From Bartonella tribocorum (GTDB taxonomy: Bacteria; Pseudomonadota; Alphaproteobacteria; Rhizobiales; Rhizobiaceae): a stretch of 43,974 nt of DNA. A program made the position numbers and the translations under genes. The first letter of the stretch is position 1. Each line of letters begins with the position of its first letter. A model generated the notes under the pieces. The model was not told the origin of the DNA, made no database searches, and saw only the letters and a program-made list of their open reading frames with translations. This document shows positions 18,623-28,947 of this stretch, in pieces. The stretch covers positions 56,764 to 100,737 of the forward strand of contig NZ_NJPP01000003.1 in assembly GCF_002778015.1 (NCBI RefSeq), given 5' to 3'.

Positions 18623-20251
18623 ATGCAGAGCATGTCAACATTAAAACTTTTTCGTAATTCGGTATTTCGAAATTTATGGTTATCTACGCTTATTTCTAAT
18701 TTAGGGGGGCTGATACAGGCTGTTGGAGCAGGGTGGTTAATGGCGTTAATTAGTTCTTCGCATTCTATGGTTGGGCTTGTTCAGAGTGCGACAACATTAC
18801 CACTTGTTATGTTTTCTTTGATGGCAGGGGCATTAGCGGACAATTTTAATCGGCGTCAAATTATGTTGTGCGCACAGATTATGATGATGGTCATATCCAT
18901 GAGTTTATCTGTTTTAGCCTATATGGGATTTTTAACACCTTGGCTTTTATTATGTTTCACGTTTTTGATTGGATGTGGCACAGCCTTTTATAATCCTTCT
19001 TGGCAAGCAACGATAGGAGATATTGTGAGCAGGGAAAATATTCCTGCTGCTGTTAGTTTGAATAGTGTCGGCTTTAATTTAATGCGGAGTGTTGGTCCTG
19101 CTATTGGGGGGGCCATCATTGCAACTTTGGGGGCATCTGCTGCTTTTTTGTTTAATGCTATAAGCTATATCCCTCTTATTGGTGCATTATTTTTCTGGAA
19201 ATTGAATTATGAAAACAACCCCTTGCCACGAGAAAGACTGTTAGGGGCTGTCTCTGATGGTCTGCGTTATGTTGCGATGTCACCTAATCTTCTGAATATT
19301 ATGGTTCGAGCGTTCCTTTTTGGTATAGGAGCAATTTCGATTTTAGCCCTTTTGCCAATTGTTGCGCATCAAGTTCTGGGAGGAAGTGCCCTTCTTTATG
19401 GGACATTGCTTGGTTGTTTTGGGTTAGGAGCCATGACAGCAGGGATTATTAATGCATTTGTACGGCATCATTTTCGTTCAGAAACAATTATTGCAAGTGC
19501 ATTTATTGGTTTCGCTTTTTCTTGCTTTTTATTGGGAATAAGCCGCTCACTGATTATAAGCCATATTGCTTTATTTCCTGCAGGTTTATGTTGGGTTTTG
19601 GCATTATCATTGTTTAATACATCTGTACAACTCTCGACACCACGCTGGGTTGTTGCACGTTCTTTAGCACTTTATCAAACGGCATCTTATGGGGGGATGG
19701 CTCTTGGTAGTGCAATCTGGGGAATTTGGGCTGATGGTTATTCTCCAACAATTGCTTTGAGTATTTGTTCTCTATTCTTGATTGTTGGGGCTCTTGCGGG
19801 GGTAAAATTTAGAATTCAAGAAATCCCTCAAATAGATTTGAATCCTCTTGATCATTTTAGAGAGCCAGAACTCTTACTCGACCTAAAAGCAAGAAGTGGC
19901 CCAATCATGATAATGATCGATTATCAAATTCATGAAAATGATCTGGAAGAGTTTCTCAAAGTGATGACGCGACGACGCCATATTCGTTTACGTGATGGAG
20001 CGCGTCAATGGGTCCTTTTACGAGACCTTGAAAGACCTGAATATTGGACAGAGGCTTATCATATGCCAACATGGGTTGATTACTTACGCCATAACCATCG
20101 TCGTACAAAAGCAGATGCTGAAGTCAATAAGCGTTTGCGTCATTTAAATTGTACTCCTAACGGTATAAGAGTGCACCGCATGATTGAACGACAGACAATC
20201 CCTCAAGCCAATGAGATGCTTTTAAAAGTCCCTTCTGATCATCTTCCTTAA
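18623..20251 (+). CDS. MFS exporter (enterobactin-exporter-like) with C-terminal extra domain
   Basis: The first 400 residues form a 12-helix major facilitator transporter of the MFS_3/enterobactin-exporter type, with NLWLSTLISNLGG, ALADNFNRRQIML (the loop 2-3 signature region) and NSVGFNLMRSVGPAIGGA. Residues from about 405 to 542 are soluble, beginning GPIMIMIDYQIHENDLEEFL and rich in R, H and W; this resembles an antibiotic-biosynthesis-monooxygenase-like alpha/beta-barrel domain, an identification made by eye. The ATG has GGAGG six bases upstream. The substrate is unknown; drugs or siderophores are exported by relatives. It sits on the opposite strand between truB and rpsO. Confidence 0.88.
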   Translation: MQSMSTLKLFRNSVFRNLWLSTLISNLGGLIQAVGAGWLMALISSSHSMVGLVQSATTLPLVMFSLMAGALADNFNRRQIMLCAQIMMMVISMSLSVLAYMGFLTPWLLLCFTFLIGCGTAFYNPSWQATIGDIVSRENIPAAVSLNSVGFNLMRSVGPAIGGAIIATLGASAAFLFNAISYIPLIGALFFWKLNYENNPLPRERLLGAVSDGLRYVAMSPNLLNIMVRAFLFGIGAISILALLPIVAHQVLGGSALLYGTLLGCFGLGAMTAGIINAFVRHHFRSETIIASAFIGFAFSCFLLGISRSLIISHIALFPAGLCWVLALSLFNTSVQLSTPRWVVARSLALYQTASYGGMALGSAIWGIWADGYSPTIALSICSLFLIVGALAGVKFRIQEIPQIDLNPLDHFREPELLLDLKARSGPIMIMIDYQIHENDLEEFLKVMTRRRHIRLRDGARQWVLLRDLERPEYWTEAYHMPTWVDYLRHNHRRTKADAEVNKRLRHLNCTPNGIRVHRMIERQTIPQANEMLLKVPSDHLP

Positions 20252-20339
20252 GGTTAGAGAAGTTTTTTGTAAAATATTAAATATGGCCATATTCTTTTGA
20301 TCAATTGGTTAACATAAGCACAAAAAAATGAATGACTTA

Positions 20340-20690
20340 ATTATTTGATTTATAATGATATTTTATAATTTTAATGTTGAGTAATAGCCCTAAAAATCCT
20401 TAAGCTTCTCTCATTTTAAATCTGTTTATCTCACTTTAATATTAAGTCAATAAAAACTATTTTTTGTACGTTACTAGTGAAGTAAATATGAGAAAGACGA
20501 TAGAAAAAGAGGAATTTTTGATGAACGATATTAATTGCCAAGGTTTATTGCGACATTTTAAATCGAAAAACAGGATTGTGATACCAGCCTGTACTTTTAT
20601 CAAGCGTAAAAAATGGGGTTATGCGCAATGGATTTTGTATACTTTACAAACGCTGTCGTGAAATAGGCTCGAGTATATTGAGAAATGTTT
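20340..20690 (+). repeat. Dispersed repeat, copy B
   Basis: The copy starts with TTGATTTATAATGATA (20345-20360), identical to copy D, then TCATTTTAAATCTGTTTATC (20411-20430). A later block, from about 20590 to 20640, contains CTTTTATCAAGCGTAAAAAA and GGATTTTGTATAC. A 65-codon frame crosses the copy, but the matching frame is broken in copy D, so it is unlikely to be a working gene. Confidence 0.65.
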
Positions 20691-21469
20691 CTTAAAAAAG
20701 CAAGTGGATAAGCCATACAATAATTTTGTGTTTTGTGCGCTCTATTTTGAGTGAAGGATCACTATATTCCAAGACAGAGAGAAATAAAGGAGCGAGGGAG
20801 ATAATGCATAATCTCCATTATTTAAAAGGTAAAGCCGCATTGGTAAAAGTAGCTTGCTCCATTTATAGTTTCATATTTTTCCCAAATGAAGCTGTCTTAC
20901 TTTTTTGATATTACTCAAATAGATATACGTCTAATCATATTTGGTATAGAAAGTTGGAACTGTTTACAAAAGACTAAACTCTTTTAATCTTTGTTTCAAA
21001 TATGCTGCGATAGCGTGATTGAATATTGCTTTATAAGCAAGAGCGAAAGTACAATTTTATCAGGTAAAAAAGATCATAAAACAAAAAATATACTAACAAT
21101 AAACTGGAGAGATATATCAGTTTTTTATTTGATACAAAAAACAACAATAAGATACCGATCTTTAAAATTTCTTGTTCTTTACAGATGTGTTTACAGGTTT
21201 TTTGTATAATATCCATGATGATTAGAATAATGGCTGATTGTAAGCATAATTATACCATTTGTAGGGGGCAACGATCGATTTTTATGAGATAGACAGTTGG
21301 AATGTATCATCTTTGTTGTTTAAAGTCTAAGATTTGAGTTTTCTTGTTCTAAATAAGTCTCTTAGCAAAAAATAGATTGTATAAGTATATTTTATACTGA
21401 CAAAAACAGTGATTTAGAATGATATCAATTTTCGAGCTTTTAAGATTAGATTCAACGGGCGATTGCAAT

Positions 21470-21720
21470 GCAATTAATTATAAGAATAAATTGTTGTTTT
21501 TCACGTTGAATGTAAGATATCTACAATATCATAGGGTTATCTCATTTCAAATCTGTTTAGGTTGAATCAATCTAAATCATTTTCTTGTACATTACAAACG
21601 GGGGATAGCGTGTGGGCAAAACGATTAGGGAATAAAAAATCTCTTTATGAAGCTTTTCAAATATAAGGGTTTAACATTAGGGGATAGCAAAGTGTATGAA
21701 GGTGTCGGCTTATAGCATTA
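21470..21720 (+). repeat. Dispersed repeat, copy C
   Basis: TCATTTCAAATCTGTTTAGG (21542-21561) matches the core of copy B, and CTTGTACATTACAAACG and TGTGGGCAAAACGATTAGGG (21611-21630) align with the equivalent segments of the other copies. The distal block near 21660-21710 (ATAAGGG, GTATGAAGGTGTCGG) aligns best with copy A. This copy is the most diverged at its right end. Confidence 0.5.
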
Positions 21721-21834
21721 TCTTTAAGTTTTTATATGAATAAGGTAAGTGTAAAGAAATGAAAAGCAATATATTTCTCTTAATTTGATCGAGAACAATA
21801 TTTTTAATGAGAGATAGTTATAAGAAAGAATCGC

Positions 21835-22797
21835 TTAAACTGTGAAAATTCGCTTTGGTTTAAATAGACCTTTGTCGAAAATGCCAATCGCAAGAAGTTG
21901 TTCTTTATAAAGGACAAAAATCTCTTCTTCATCAAGAAGTGTTTTTTGAGTATATAAAGGAATAGAATGCCCTCTCATAACTCTCTGCGCTTGGGTTTCA
22001 GTAAGCGAATAATGAGGAAGGCAATCTAATGCCGCTTCCGTTTCAATTAATAGTTCATCGAGCGCTCTGAAGTCTTTTTCAAAAGAACTCTCATTTTTAT
22101 CTGTAGTGTTTTTATTTGGCGATATTGCTGCTTTTAGTTCATCCCATGTAATGAGATCCTCTTCATCAAAAGGTGCGACGGCAATACGTCTTAAGTCAGC
22201 AATATGCCCATAGCACCCCAAATCACGTCCCATATCGCGTGCGAGCGAGCGCACATAAGTTCCTTTTCCGCAGGTTATTTCAAAGACAGAGTATTCTTTG
22301 GTTGGTGTTTCTATTAACTCGAAAGTTTCTATTTCCACTTCACGCGGCGCAATTTCAACGATTTCTCCTTCACGCGCTAGATCATAGGCGCGATTTCCAG
22401 CAATTTTAATTGCTGAAAATTGTGGAGGTGTTTGCAAAATAATACCTGTATATTGAGGAAGAAGAGCAAGTATTTCTTCTTGTGTTGGACGCTTGAAAGA
22501 TGTTTTGGTGATTTCTCCCTCTAGATCATCTGTTGAGCGCTCTTGCCCCCAAGCGATATGAAAACGATAAGTTTTTTTGCCTTGCATCACGTAAGGAACG
22601 GTTTTGGTTGCTTCACCCAATGCAATGGGGAGGAGACCAGAAGCAAGAGGGTCAAGCGTACCCGCATGTCCTGCTTTTTGTGCATGAAAGAGCCATTTTA
22701 TGTGTGAGACAGCTTCTGTTGATTTCATTCCTTTTGGTTTATCAAATATGACCCAGCCAGAAACAGGACGCCCTTTTTTTTTGCGTTGCCGTGCCAT
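21835..22797 (-). CDS. truB: tRNA pseudouridine(55) synthase TruB
   Basis: TruB converts U55 in the T-loop of most tRNAs to pseudouridine and also acts as a tRNA folding chaperone. [20 protein letters not shown] holds the catalytic aspartate, D49. [13 protein letters not shown] near the start and [15 protein letters not shown] are further family motifs. The frame is open 33 codons further upstream into rbfA, but the ATG at 22797 gives a normal 320-residue protein ([15 protein letters not shown]) and has GAGGA just upstream. Only 4 bp separate it from the rbfA stop. It is the last gene of the nusA-infB operon; the neighbour downstream is convergent. Confidence 0.97.
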   Translation of the reverse strand: MARQRKKKGRPVSGWVIFDKPKGMKSTEAVSHIKWLFHAQKAGHAGTLDPLASGLLPIALGEATKTVPYVMQGKKTYRFHIAWGQERSTDDLEGEITKTSFKRPTQEEILALLPQYTGIILQTPPQFSAIKIAGNRAYDLAREGEIVEIAPREVEIETFELIETPTKEYSVFEITCGKGTYVRSLARDMGRDLGCYGHIADLRRIAVAPFDEEDLITWDELKAAISPNKNTTDKNESSFEKDFRALDELLIETEAALDCLPHYSLTETQAQRVMRGHSIPLYTQKTLLDEEEIFVLYKEQLLAIGIFDKGLFKPKRIFTV

Positions 22798-22801
22798 ATT
22801 T

Positions 22802-23206
22802 TCAATCCTCATCTTTATGACTATGAAGATCGCGCGCAACCTTAGGGGAACGAAGGAGAGCATCAATTTTTGAAAAATTATCAAAACTATTATCAAGTCG
22901 GAAACGCAGTTCTGGTATATATTTCATTTGTCGCAATGCATGACTGATTTCTCCACGGAGAAAACGACAATGTTTATTGAGAGTATCAACGATATTGGTA
23001 TGGGAAGCATTTTTAAGCGTACTGAGAGGTGATACAAAGCAAGTAGCAATTTTTAAATCTGGTGATATGCGTACTTCAGAGACAGAAATGACAATATCTT
23101 TCAAGACATCATCAAGCAAAATACCACGTTGTAGTATATGCGCGACTGCGTGACGCACTTGCTCTGCTACTCTAAGTTGCCGTTGTGATGGCCCTGTATT
23201 TTTCAT
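22802..23206 (-). CDS. rbfA: Ribosome-binding factor A
   Basis: RbfA binds the immature 30S subunit near helix 1 of 16S rRNA and is needed for late maturation, especially in the cold. [39 protein letters not shown] and [17 protein letters not shown] are family motifs of its KH-like fold. The frame extends to 23287, but the extra 27 residues look unlike the family; the ATG at 23206 ([12 protein letters not shown]) yields 134 residues and has AGGA ten bases upstream. It lies between infB and truB, the usual place. A hairpin just upstream may lower its transcription relative to infB. Confidence 0.96.
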   Translation of the reverse strand: MKNTGPSQRQLRVAEQVRHAVAHILQRGILLDDVLKDIVISVSEVRISPDLKIATCFVSPLSTLKNASHTNIVDTLNKHCRFLRGEISHALRQMKYIPELRFRLDNSFDNFSKIDALLRSPKVARDLHSHKDED

Positions 23207-23282
23207 CAAAGTTTTATCCTTGCTCAAAAACCTCTTTTTTGACCATCCAGATAAAGAAAAAAGAGACATTGTGTATAAAATT

Positions 23283-23323
23283 CCCATAACTTTACTCTAT
23301 TTTAAAATGAGAAAAGTTATGGG
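23283..23323 (-). terminator. Hairpin between infB and rbfA, possible partial terminator
   Basis: CCCATAACTTT (23283-23293) and AAAGTTATGGG (23313-23323) are perfect 11-base inverted repeats, with further pairing inside the loop. In the minus direction the stem begins six bases after the infB stop and is followed by AATTTTAT. Because rbfA and truB continue downstream, it may act as an attenuator or an RNA-processing or stability element. Confidence 0.6.
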
Positions 23324-23329
23324 GTTATT

Positions 23330-25858
23330 TTATAATGTACGATTAATATGTTCGATACGGAAGGTCTCAATGATGTCTCCTGCACGCATGTCTTCATAGT
23401 TTTCAAAGGCTATTCCACATTCTTGACCATTTTGCACTTCATTGACTTCATCTTTAAAGCGTTTGAGTGTTTTCAGTTTTCCTTCGTGAATAACGATATT
23501 ATCGCGGATAAGGCGAACGCCGGCTCCTCGTTCTATTTTACCTTCTGTAACACGACACCCAGCAACTTTTCCGATTTTTGTAATATTAAAGACCTCTAGA
23601 ATTTCAGCATTACCCAAGAAAGTTTCACGCTGTTCTGGTGAGAGTAATCCAGACATGGCTGCTTTGATATCATCAACAAGATCATAAATGATGTTATAAT
23701 AACGAATTTCAATTCCTTGTGTTTTAGCAAAATCACGCGCCTGTTTATTGGCCCGAACATTAAAACCAATCACAGCTGAGTTAGAAGCTTCAGCAAGAGA
23801 AATATCACTTTCTGTAATTCCTCCAGCACCAGAATGTACAACACGCGCACGAACCTCATCATTTCCTAATTTTTCCAATGCTGAAGCGATTGCTTCAATT
23901 GATCCTTGCACATCCCCTTTGATAATAAGAGAAAATTCTTTAACACCAGTCGTTTGCAGTTTTGTCATCATCTGTTCGAGAGAACCACGCGAACCGGTTT
24001 GTCGAGCAACAGCTTTATCACGTGCTAATCGTTGACGGTATTCAGAAATTTCGCGTGCTTTTGCTTCATGCGTGACAACAGCAAAACGGTCTCCAGCTTG
24101 AGGTGTTCCTTGCATGCCTAAAATTTCAATTGGTGTAGAGGGAACGGCTTCTTTTGTATGGCGACCATGATCGTCAATCAAAGCACGCACACGCCCCCAT
24201 TCATTTCCAGCAACAATAATATCAGAAGGATGTAATGTACCTTTTTGAACAAGAACAGTTGCAACAGATCCGCGCCCACGATCCAATTTGGCTTCAATGA
24301 CAACACCCTCTGCAGTTCGCTGAGGATCTGCTTTCAGATCAAGCATTTCAGCTTGAAGAAGGATAGCTTCGAGAAGTTTATCAAGATTTTGACCGGTTTT
24401 AGCAGAAACTTCAACGTCCAAAGTCTCTCCACCCATCGTTTCAACAAACACTTCATGTTGTAAAAGTTCTGTCCGCACTTTTTGTGTATTCGCAGCGGGT
24501 TTATCAATTTTGTTGATAGCAACAATAATAGGGACACCAGCAGCTTTGGCGTGATTGATTGACTCAATCGTCTGCGGCATAACACTATCATCAGCAGCGA
24601 CAACAAGAACGGCAATATCAGTAACACGAGCTCCCCGGGCACGCATAGCGGTAAATGCAGCATGCCCTGGTGTATCAATAAAGGTAATTTTTTGACCGTT
24701 TTGTTCTACTTGATAGGCTCCAATATGTTGCGTAATACCACCTGCTTCACCAGAAACAACATTTGCTTTGCGAATAGCATCCAGAAGAGAAGTTTTTCCG
24801 TGGTCAACGTGGCCCATAATGGTTACAACAGGGGGACGCGACTGCATATTTTGAGGATTATCTGTTATATTAAAGATACCTTCCTCTACGTCAGATTCTA
24901 AAACACGTTTAACAGTATGCCCAAATTCAACAGCGATGAGTTCGGCAACGTCTGCATCAATAACATCACCAGGTTTCATCATTTGTCCTTGTTTCATTAA
25001 AAATTTAATGACATCAACAGAACGCTCAGTCATACGTTGTGCGAGTTCTTGAATAGTAATCGTTTCAGGAAGAACAACTTCGCGAGAAATTTTTTCTCTT
25101 GGTTCTTGGTTTTGCGCACGCTTAAACTTTTCCTGCCTGCGCCGCATTGCAGCCATTGATCGTCCTCGTGCACTCCCTTCTTCGTCCAGTGCGCTATTAA
25201 GAGTGAGTTTTCCACGACGTCGCTCATCAGCTCCTTTGACAACTTTTGGCGCACGTATTTCTGATTTAGTAGAGTTAGAACGTCGGCCATGCCGTTCTTC
25301 CTCTTTACTTTCATCTATTTTACGTTTTTCAATCACTGTTGTACTTTTAGGCGCAATAGGAATATCTGTCTTTTCGATGAGGGAGGGTTCAGAGAGAACA
25401 GGTGGAATCTGTACCGCTGATTTTTCTTCTTCTTGTTTTTGAAGCCTTTCTTGTTCTTGAATTTCTTGCTTTAAAATTTCTTCACGCTCTTTCGCAAGTT
25501 TTGCTTCCTTTTCGGCTTGTTCTCGCGTTATTTTTTCTTGGATATGTGCTTCTTCTAACGCGCGAAGTCTTGCTTCCATTTCAGCCGATGAAAGATTGCT
25601 TTTGGCCACAGATTCTTGAGATTTTTTTTCCTCAAAACGCGGTTTAGAGCGCTGAGGGGCGACATGCGGCTTTGTAATAGGCTGCAAGGTTTCGGCTTTT
25701 TCATCAGGTCGTGTAATTTTACGTCGTTTGGTTTCGACAACGACAGCTTTCGTACGACCATGGCTAAAATTTTGTTTGACCGTGCTCGTTTCCAAGACAG
25801 ACCGCTTGAGAGTTAGTGTCTTCTTGCCTATTGTTTTGTCGTTGTTATTTTCACTCAT
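23330..25858 (-). CDS. infB: Translation initiation factor IF-2
   Basis: IF-2 is the GTPase that brings formyl-methionyl-tRNA to the 30S subunit and promotes subunit joining. Residues 1-260 are a charged, coiled-coil-rich region (many E, K, R, Q between 90 and 150), variable between species. The IF2_N module lies near 262-312. The GTPase domain begins at about 343, with G1 GHVDHGKTS (349-357), G3 DTPGH (395-399) and G4 NKID (449-452). Domains II to IV follow and bind the initiator tRNA. The 842 residues are typical for alphaproteobacteria. Its ATG overlaps the stop of ylxR in ATGA, so translation is coupled. Confidence 0.98.
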   Translation of the reverse strand: MSENNNDKTIGKKTLTLKRSVLETSTVKQNFSHGRTKAVVVETKRRKITRPDEKAETLQPITKPHVAPQRSKPRFEEKKSQESVAKSNLSSAEMEARLRALEEAHIQEKITREQAEKEAKLAKEREEILKQEIQEQERLQKQEEEKSAVQIPPVLSEPSLIEKTDIPIAPKSTTVIEKRKIDESKEEERHGRRSNSTKSEIRAPKVVKGADERRRGKLTLNSALDEEGSARGRSMAAMRRRQEKFKRAQNQEPREKISREVVLPETITIQELAQRMTERSVDVIKFLMKQGQMMKPGDVIDADVAELIAVEFGHTVKRVLESDVEEGIFNITDNPQNMQSRPPVVTIMGHVDHGKTSLLDAIRKANVVSGEAGGITQHIGAYQVEQNGQKITFIDTPGHAAFTAMRARGARVTDIAVLVVAADDSVMPQTIESINHAKAAGVPIIVAINKIDKPAANTQKVRTELLQHEVFVETMGGETLDVEVSAKTGQNLDKLLEAILLQAEMLDLKADPQRTAEGVVIEAKLDRGRGSVATVLVQKGTLHPSDIIVAGNEWGRVRALIDDHGRHTKEAVPSTPIEILGMQGTPQAGDRFAVVTHEAKAREISEYRQRLARDKAVARQTGSRGSLEQMMTKLQTTGVKEFSLIIKGDVQGSIEAIASALEKLGNDEVRARVVHSGAGGITESDISLAEASNSAVIGFNVRANKQARDFAKTQGIEIRYYNIIYDLVDDIKAAMSGLLSPEQRETFLGNAEILEVFNITKIGKVAGCRVTEGKIERGAGVRLIRDNIVIHEGKLKTLKRFKDEVNEVQNGQECGIAFENYEDMRAGDIIETFRIEHINRTL

Positions 25859-26490
25859 TGTACTTCCTTCACGGCTTGTGCCGTCATCTCACCGTGCTTA
25901 CTATGCTTGTCATCACGATAGCTGATCAATTTATATGTCGTTTTGAGAAATCCTTCAGCTGCCTTTGTGTCCAACAAGGCTGCGTGCATGACAGGATTAG
26001 AGCCAAAAGCCACGCGCATTTCATCACTTGTAAATAAAGATATGGTTTTTATTATCCGATTTGTTTGTTGTTGTATTGTATGGATAGCCTGTGCAATTTT
26101 TCGTTTTCCATCTTCTGTTGTTTCTCTAGCATGAAGTACAAGAATAACTTGACCAGAGCGGATAGCAGCGTCAACCTTCGTTGCTCCCATGACAATAGCT
26201 CCCGCTTTTCTTGCCATGGAAAGGCTTGAAAGAGCAGCTTTGAGCAAAAGCGTATCAACAATATGCACAAGATTTGGTGCAACCTCAACATCTGTTTTAA
26301 AATTTTTATGAAAAGCTTTCTGTTTGATCGCTTTCTCAATAACAGCGTGATGAGCAGAAATCCAAACGCCGCGCCCTGGTAAATTTGCTTTAAGATCAGG
26401 AACAATTTGGTTATTGGGACCAATAACAAAACGGATCAGCGTTTGTGCTGAAGCATTTTGTCGGGTCACAATGCAAGTTCGTTCATTCAT
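25855..26490 (-). CDS. YlxR-L7Ae fusion, putative RNA-binding protein
   Basis: The 211-residue protein joins two small RNA-associated domains. Residues 1-80 are a YlxR/DUF448 domain ([18 protein letters not shown] and [18 protein letters not shown]). Residues about 90-185 resemble the L7Ae/YlxQ fold ([20 protein letters not shown] and [20 protein letters not shown]). In Firmicutes these are two adjacent genes, ylxR and ylxQ, in the same nusA-infB operon; in alphaproteobacteria the fused form is common. YlxR has been linked to RNase P in Bacillus; the role here is unknown. The ATG abuts the nusA stop and the TGA overlaps the infB start. Confidence 0.92.
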   Translation of the reverse strand: MNERTCIVTRQNASAQTLIRFVIGPNNQIVPDLKANLPGRGVWISAHHAVIEKAIKQKAFHKNFKTDVEVAPNLVHIVDTLLLKAALSSLSMARKAGAIVMGATKVDAAIRSGQVILVLHARETTEDGKRKIAQAIHTIQQQTNRIIKTISLFTSDEMRVAFGSNPVMHAALLDTKAAEGFLKTTYKLISYRDDKHSKHGEMTAQAVKEVQ

Positions 26491-28122
26491 TTAAAGTGTA
26501 TCCACATCCAAATCATCAGTTTTTTCATTTTCTGCAGAATTTTCATCTTCTACAGGACTTTCTGTAATAAGATCGGCTTGGTCTATCCAACCTGCTTGTA
26601 CACGTGCAGCTAAAACCATAGCTTCTGCATCCTCGCGCGTAATGTCAAAAGGGGTTAAAATACCAGAAAAATTCTTTGTTTGGCCTTCTTTGCGTTCTCT
26701 CCAACCAGCTAAATCATCAACAGCATAGCCAGCAAAATCTTCTATTGTTTTTATACCATCTTCACCCACAGCAACCAGCATAGCACTTGTCATTCCAGGA
26801 AGTGTTCGCAATTCATCAGAAACTCCAAGCTTTTTGCGTTTCTCATCAAGTTTTTTTTCTTGATGATCGAGATATTCACGGGCCCGACTTTGAATTTCAG
26901 TGGCGGTATCATGGTCAAAACCATCAATAGAAGCGATTTCTTCAAGATCAATGTAGGCGATGTCTTCAATAGAAGAAAAACCCTCTGATGCCATAACCTG
27001 TCCGATCATTTCGTCAACCTCTAAGGTTTCCATAAACAATTTACTTCGTTCAGTAAATTCTTTTTGACGATTTTCAGATTCTTCTTTTTCCGTTAAAATA
27101 TCAATGTTCCATCCTGTTAGTTGCGAAGCTAAGCGAACATTTTGTCCACGTCGTCCAATAGCAAGGCTGAGTTGGTCATCTGGCACAATAACTTCGATAC
27201 GTTCAGCATCTTCATCAAGGATAATTTTAGAAACTTCAGCAGGTTGCAATGCATTAACGACAAATGTTGCAGCATCCGGTGACCAAGGAATAATATCAAT
27301 TTTTTCGCCTTGTAACTCTGCAACAACAGCTTGTACACGGCTACCTCGCATTCCCACACACGCTCCAACCGGATCAATGGAGCCATCGCGTGAAACAACG
27401 GCGATTTTTGCTCTTGAACCTGGATCACGGGCGACCGATTTTATTTCTATAATACCATCATAAATTTCTGGAACTTCCATAGTAAAAAGTTTTACCATAA
27501 ATTGAGGATGTGTGCGTGAAAGGAAAATTTGTGGTCCACGTGTTTCACGGTGTACATCATTGACAAAAGCACGAATACGGTCTCCATAGCGGAAGGATTC
27601 ACGAGGAATTAATTCATCACGGCGCACGATAGCTTCACCGCGTCCTAAATCAACGATGACATTGCCATATTCCACACGCTTGACTGTCCCAGAAATAATT
27701 TCACCAACTTTATTTTTGAATTCTTCATATTGCTGATCACGCTCTGCATCGCGTACTTTTTGTACAATAACTTGTTTAGCAGATTGTGCTGCGATACGTC
27801 CAAAATCCATAGGAGGTAAAAGATCAGCAAAAAAATCACCAATTTTTGCATCTGCTTGACGTTTGAGTGCATCGGACAAAGTAATTTCCGTTGTATAGTC
27901 TTCGACAACATCAACGATTTTAAGCAGGCGTTGTAATTTAATTTCACCTGTTTTGGAATTTATTTCAGCACGGATATTGGTTTCTTGACCATAACGAGAA
28001 CGTGCTGCTTTCTGAATAGCATCAGCCATCGCAGAAATGACAATTTCACGGTCGATTGACTTTTCACGTGCAACAGCATCTGCAATTTGCAGAATCTCAA
28101 GCCTGTTAGCGCTTGTAGCCAT
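26491..28122 (-). CDS. nusA: Transcription termination/antitermination factor NusA
   Basis: NusA binds RNA polymerase and controls pausing, termination and rRNA antitermination. The N-terminal polymerase-binding domain covers about 1-125. An S1 domain follows (ISGTVKRVEYGNVIVDLGRGE), then two KH domains with GACVGMRGSRVQAVVAEL and LSLAIGRRGQNVRLASQL. The C-terminal part, from about 360, has acidic helix-hairpin repeats and ends in an acidic tail. The open frame starts eight codons earlier, but the ATG at 28122 (MATSANRLEIL, 543 residues) matches the family and has GGAG eight bases upstream. It lies between rimP and ylxR in the standard order. Confidence 0.98.
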   Translation of the reverse strand: MATSANRLEILQIADAVAREKSIDREIVISAMADAIQKAARSRYGQETNIRAEINSKTGEIKLQRLLKIVDVVEDYTTEITLSDALKRQADAKIGDFFADLLPPMDFGRIAAQSAKQVIVQKVRDAERDQQYEEFKNKVGEIISGTVKRVEYGNVIVDLGRGEAIVRRDELIPRESFRYGDRIRAFVNDVHRETRGPQIFLSRTHPQFMVKLFTMEVPEIYDGIIEIKSVARDPGSRAKIAVVSRDGSIDPVGACVGMRGSRVQAVVAELQGEKIDIIPWSPDAATFVVNALQPAEVSKIILDEDAERIEVIVPDDQLSLAIGRRGQNVRLASQLTGWNIDILTEKEESENRQKEFTERSKLFMETLEVDEMIGQVMASEGFSSIEDIAYIDLEEIASIDGFDHDTATEIQSRAREYLDHQEKKLDEKRKKLGVSDELRTLPGMTSAMLVAVGEDGIKTIEDFAGYAVDDLAGWRERKEGQTKNFSGILTPFDITREDAEAMVLAARVQAGWIDQADLITESPVEDENSAENEKTDDLDVDTL

Positions 28123-28169
28123 CAATTTTCTCCTTCTTTGTGCCACACGATGGGTATTTCCCAGTGATA

Positions 28170-28796
28170 TTATTTTTTGAAATTAAGCGTCTGTATTGAA
28201 TCGGTAGGATTATCTTCGGGAATGAATTGTTGACTTAAATCTTTATCTTTTTTTAATGCATTGCGAATAAGCTCATCGGTAAGCACTAAATGTGCATTTA
28301 TGATATCACAAAAGGAAATAGAGGTATACATGGCTTCTCCGTAAGCAGCTTTATCAGTACTTAAAATAAATCCATCTTGCGTAATATTGGTAAGTATTCC
28401 ACGAAATTTTCGGCGCTCATCAATGGTTATTTTGGTTTCAATTTTTGCAAGATGTCCTTGCCAATGAAAAAAATCAGATTTTCTTACCAATGGACGATCA
28501 ATTCCAGGGGATGAGATTTCTAAATGATATTTGCGTTCAATAACATTTTCCACATCAAGGAGGGGGGAAACAGTCCGACTAACAGTTTCACAATCTTTTA
28601 CGGTCAAAGAACCATCAGCGCGTTCGACCATAATTTGAAGTGTTAAACCATTTTGTCCAAGAAGCTTCACACGAACCAAACGAAAACCTAAAGGTTTAAG
28701 CAGTGGTATGACAAGAGCAGCAACCCGTGCCTCGATACCATCTTCTTCAAACAGGCGTGGTTCGTCAAGATTGCTTATTTTTTCAGCTTCGTTCAT
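28170..28796 (-). CDS. rimP: Ribosome maturation factor RimP
   Basis: RimP assists assembly of the 30S subunit and binds early intermediates. RVAALVIPLLKPLGFRLVRV opens the N-terminal domain, VKDCETVSRTVSPLLDVEN follows, and YHLEISSPGIDRPLVRKSDF is the most conserved family segment; the C-terminal SH3-like domain ends near residue 180. The frame runs upstream to 28871, but the extra residues (MMESGSLDLLFFN and so on) are not family-like. The ATG at 28796 (MNEAEKISNLDEP) gives 208 residues; the ribosome binding site there is weak, so the exact start is uncertain. It heads the nusA-infB operon. Confidence 0.94.
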   Translation of the reverse strand: MNEAEKISNLDEPRLFEEDGIEARVAALVIPLLKPLGFRLVRVKLLGQNGLTLQIMVERADGSLTVKDCETVSRTVSPLLDVENVIERKYHLEISSPGIDRPLVRKSDFFHWQGHLAKIETKITIDERRKFRGILTNITQDGFILSTDKAAYGEAMYTSISFCDIINAHLVLTDELIRNALKKDKDLSQQFIPEDNPTDSIQTLNFKK

Positions 28797-28947
28797 ACAT
28801 TTTATCCAAGTCATTTTCGTTAGTTTTATGATATTAAAAAAGAGCAGGTCCAACGACCCACTCTCCATCATAAGACCAAGAACTTAGCTATTAATACTCT
28901 CAAATTCAAAATTTTTCAAGTTGTTTATGAGAAAAGCACTTGATCAT

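Larger units (their letters stand above)
20252..21834. other. 1.6 kb gap with two repeat copies
   Basis: The gap lies between the convergent MFS and truB genes. It is AT-rich, with only short open frames (60-72 codons) that show no domain, no good ribosome binding site and no amino-acid bias of real proteins. Copies B and C of the dispersed repeat lie at about 20340-20690 and 21470-21720. Between them, about 20700-21460, nothing recognisable was found. Confidence 0.7.

Noticed and set aside
20464-20661. 65-codon plus-strand frame after the MFS gene
   Set aside because: It lies within repeat copy B, and the corresponding frame is broken in copy D; no domain seen.
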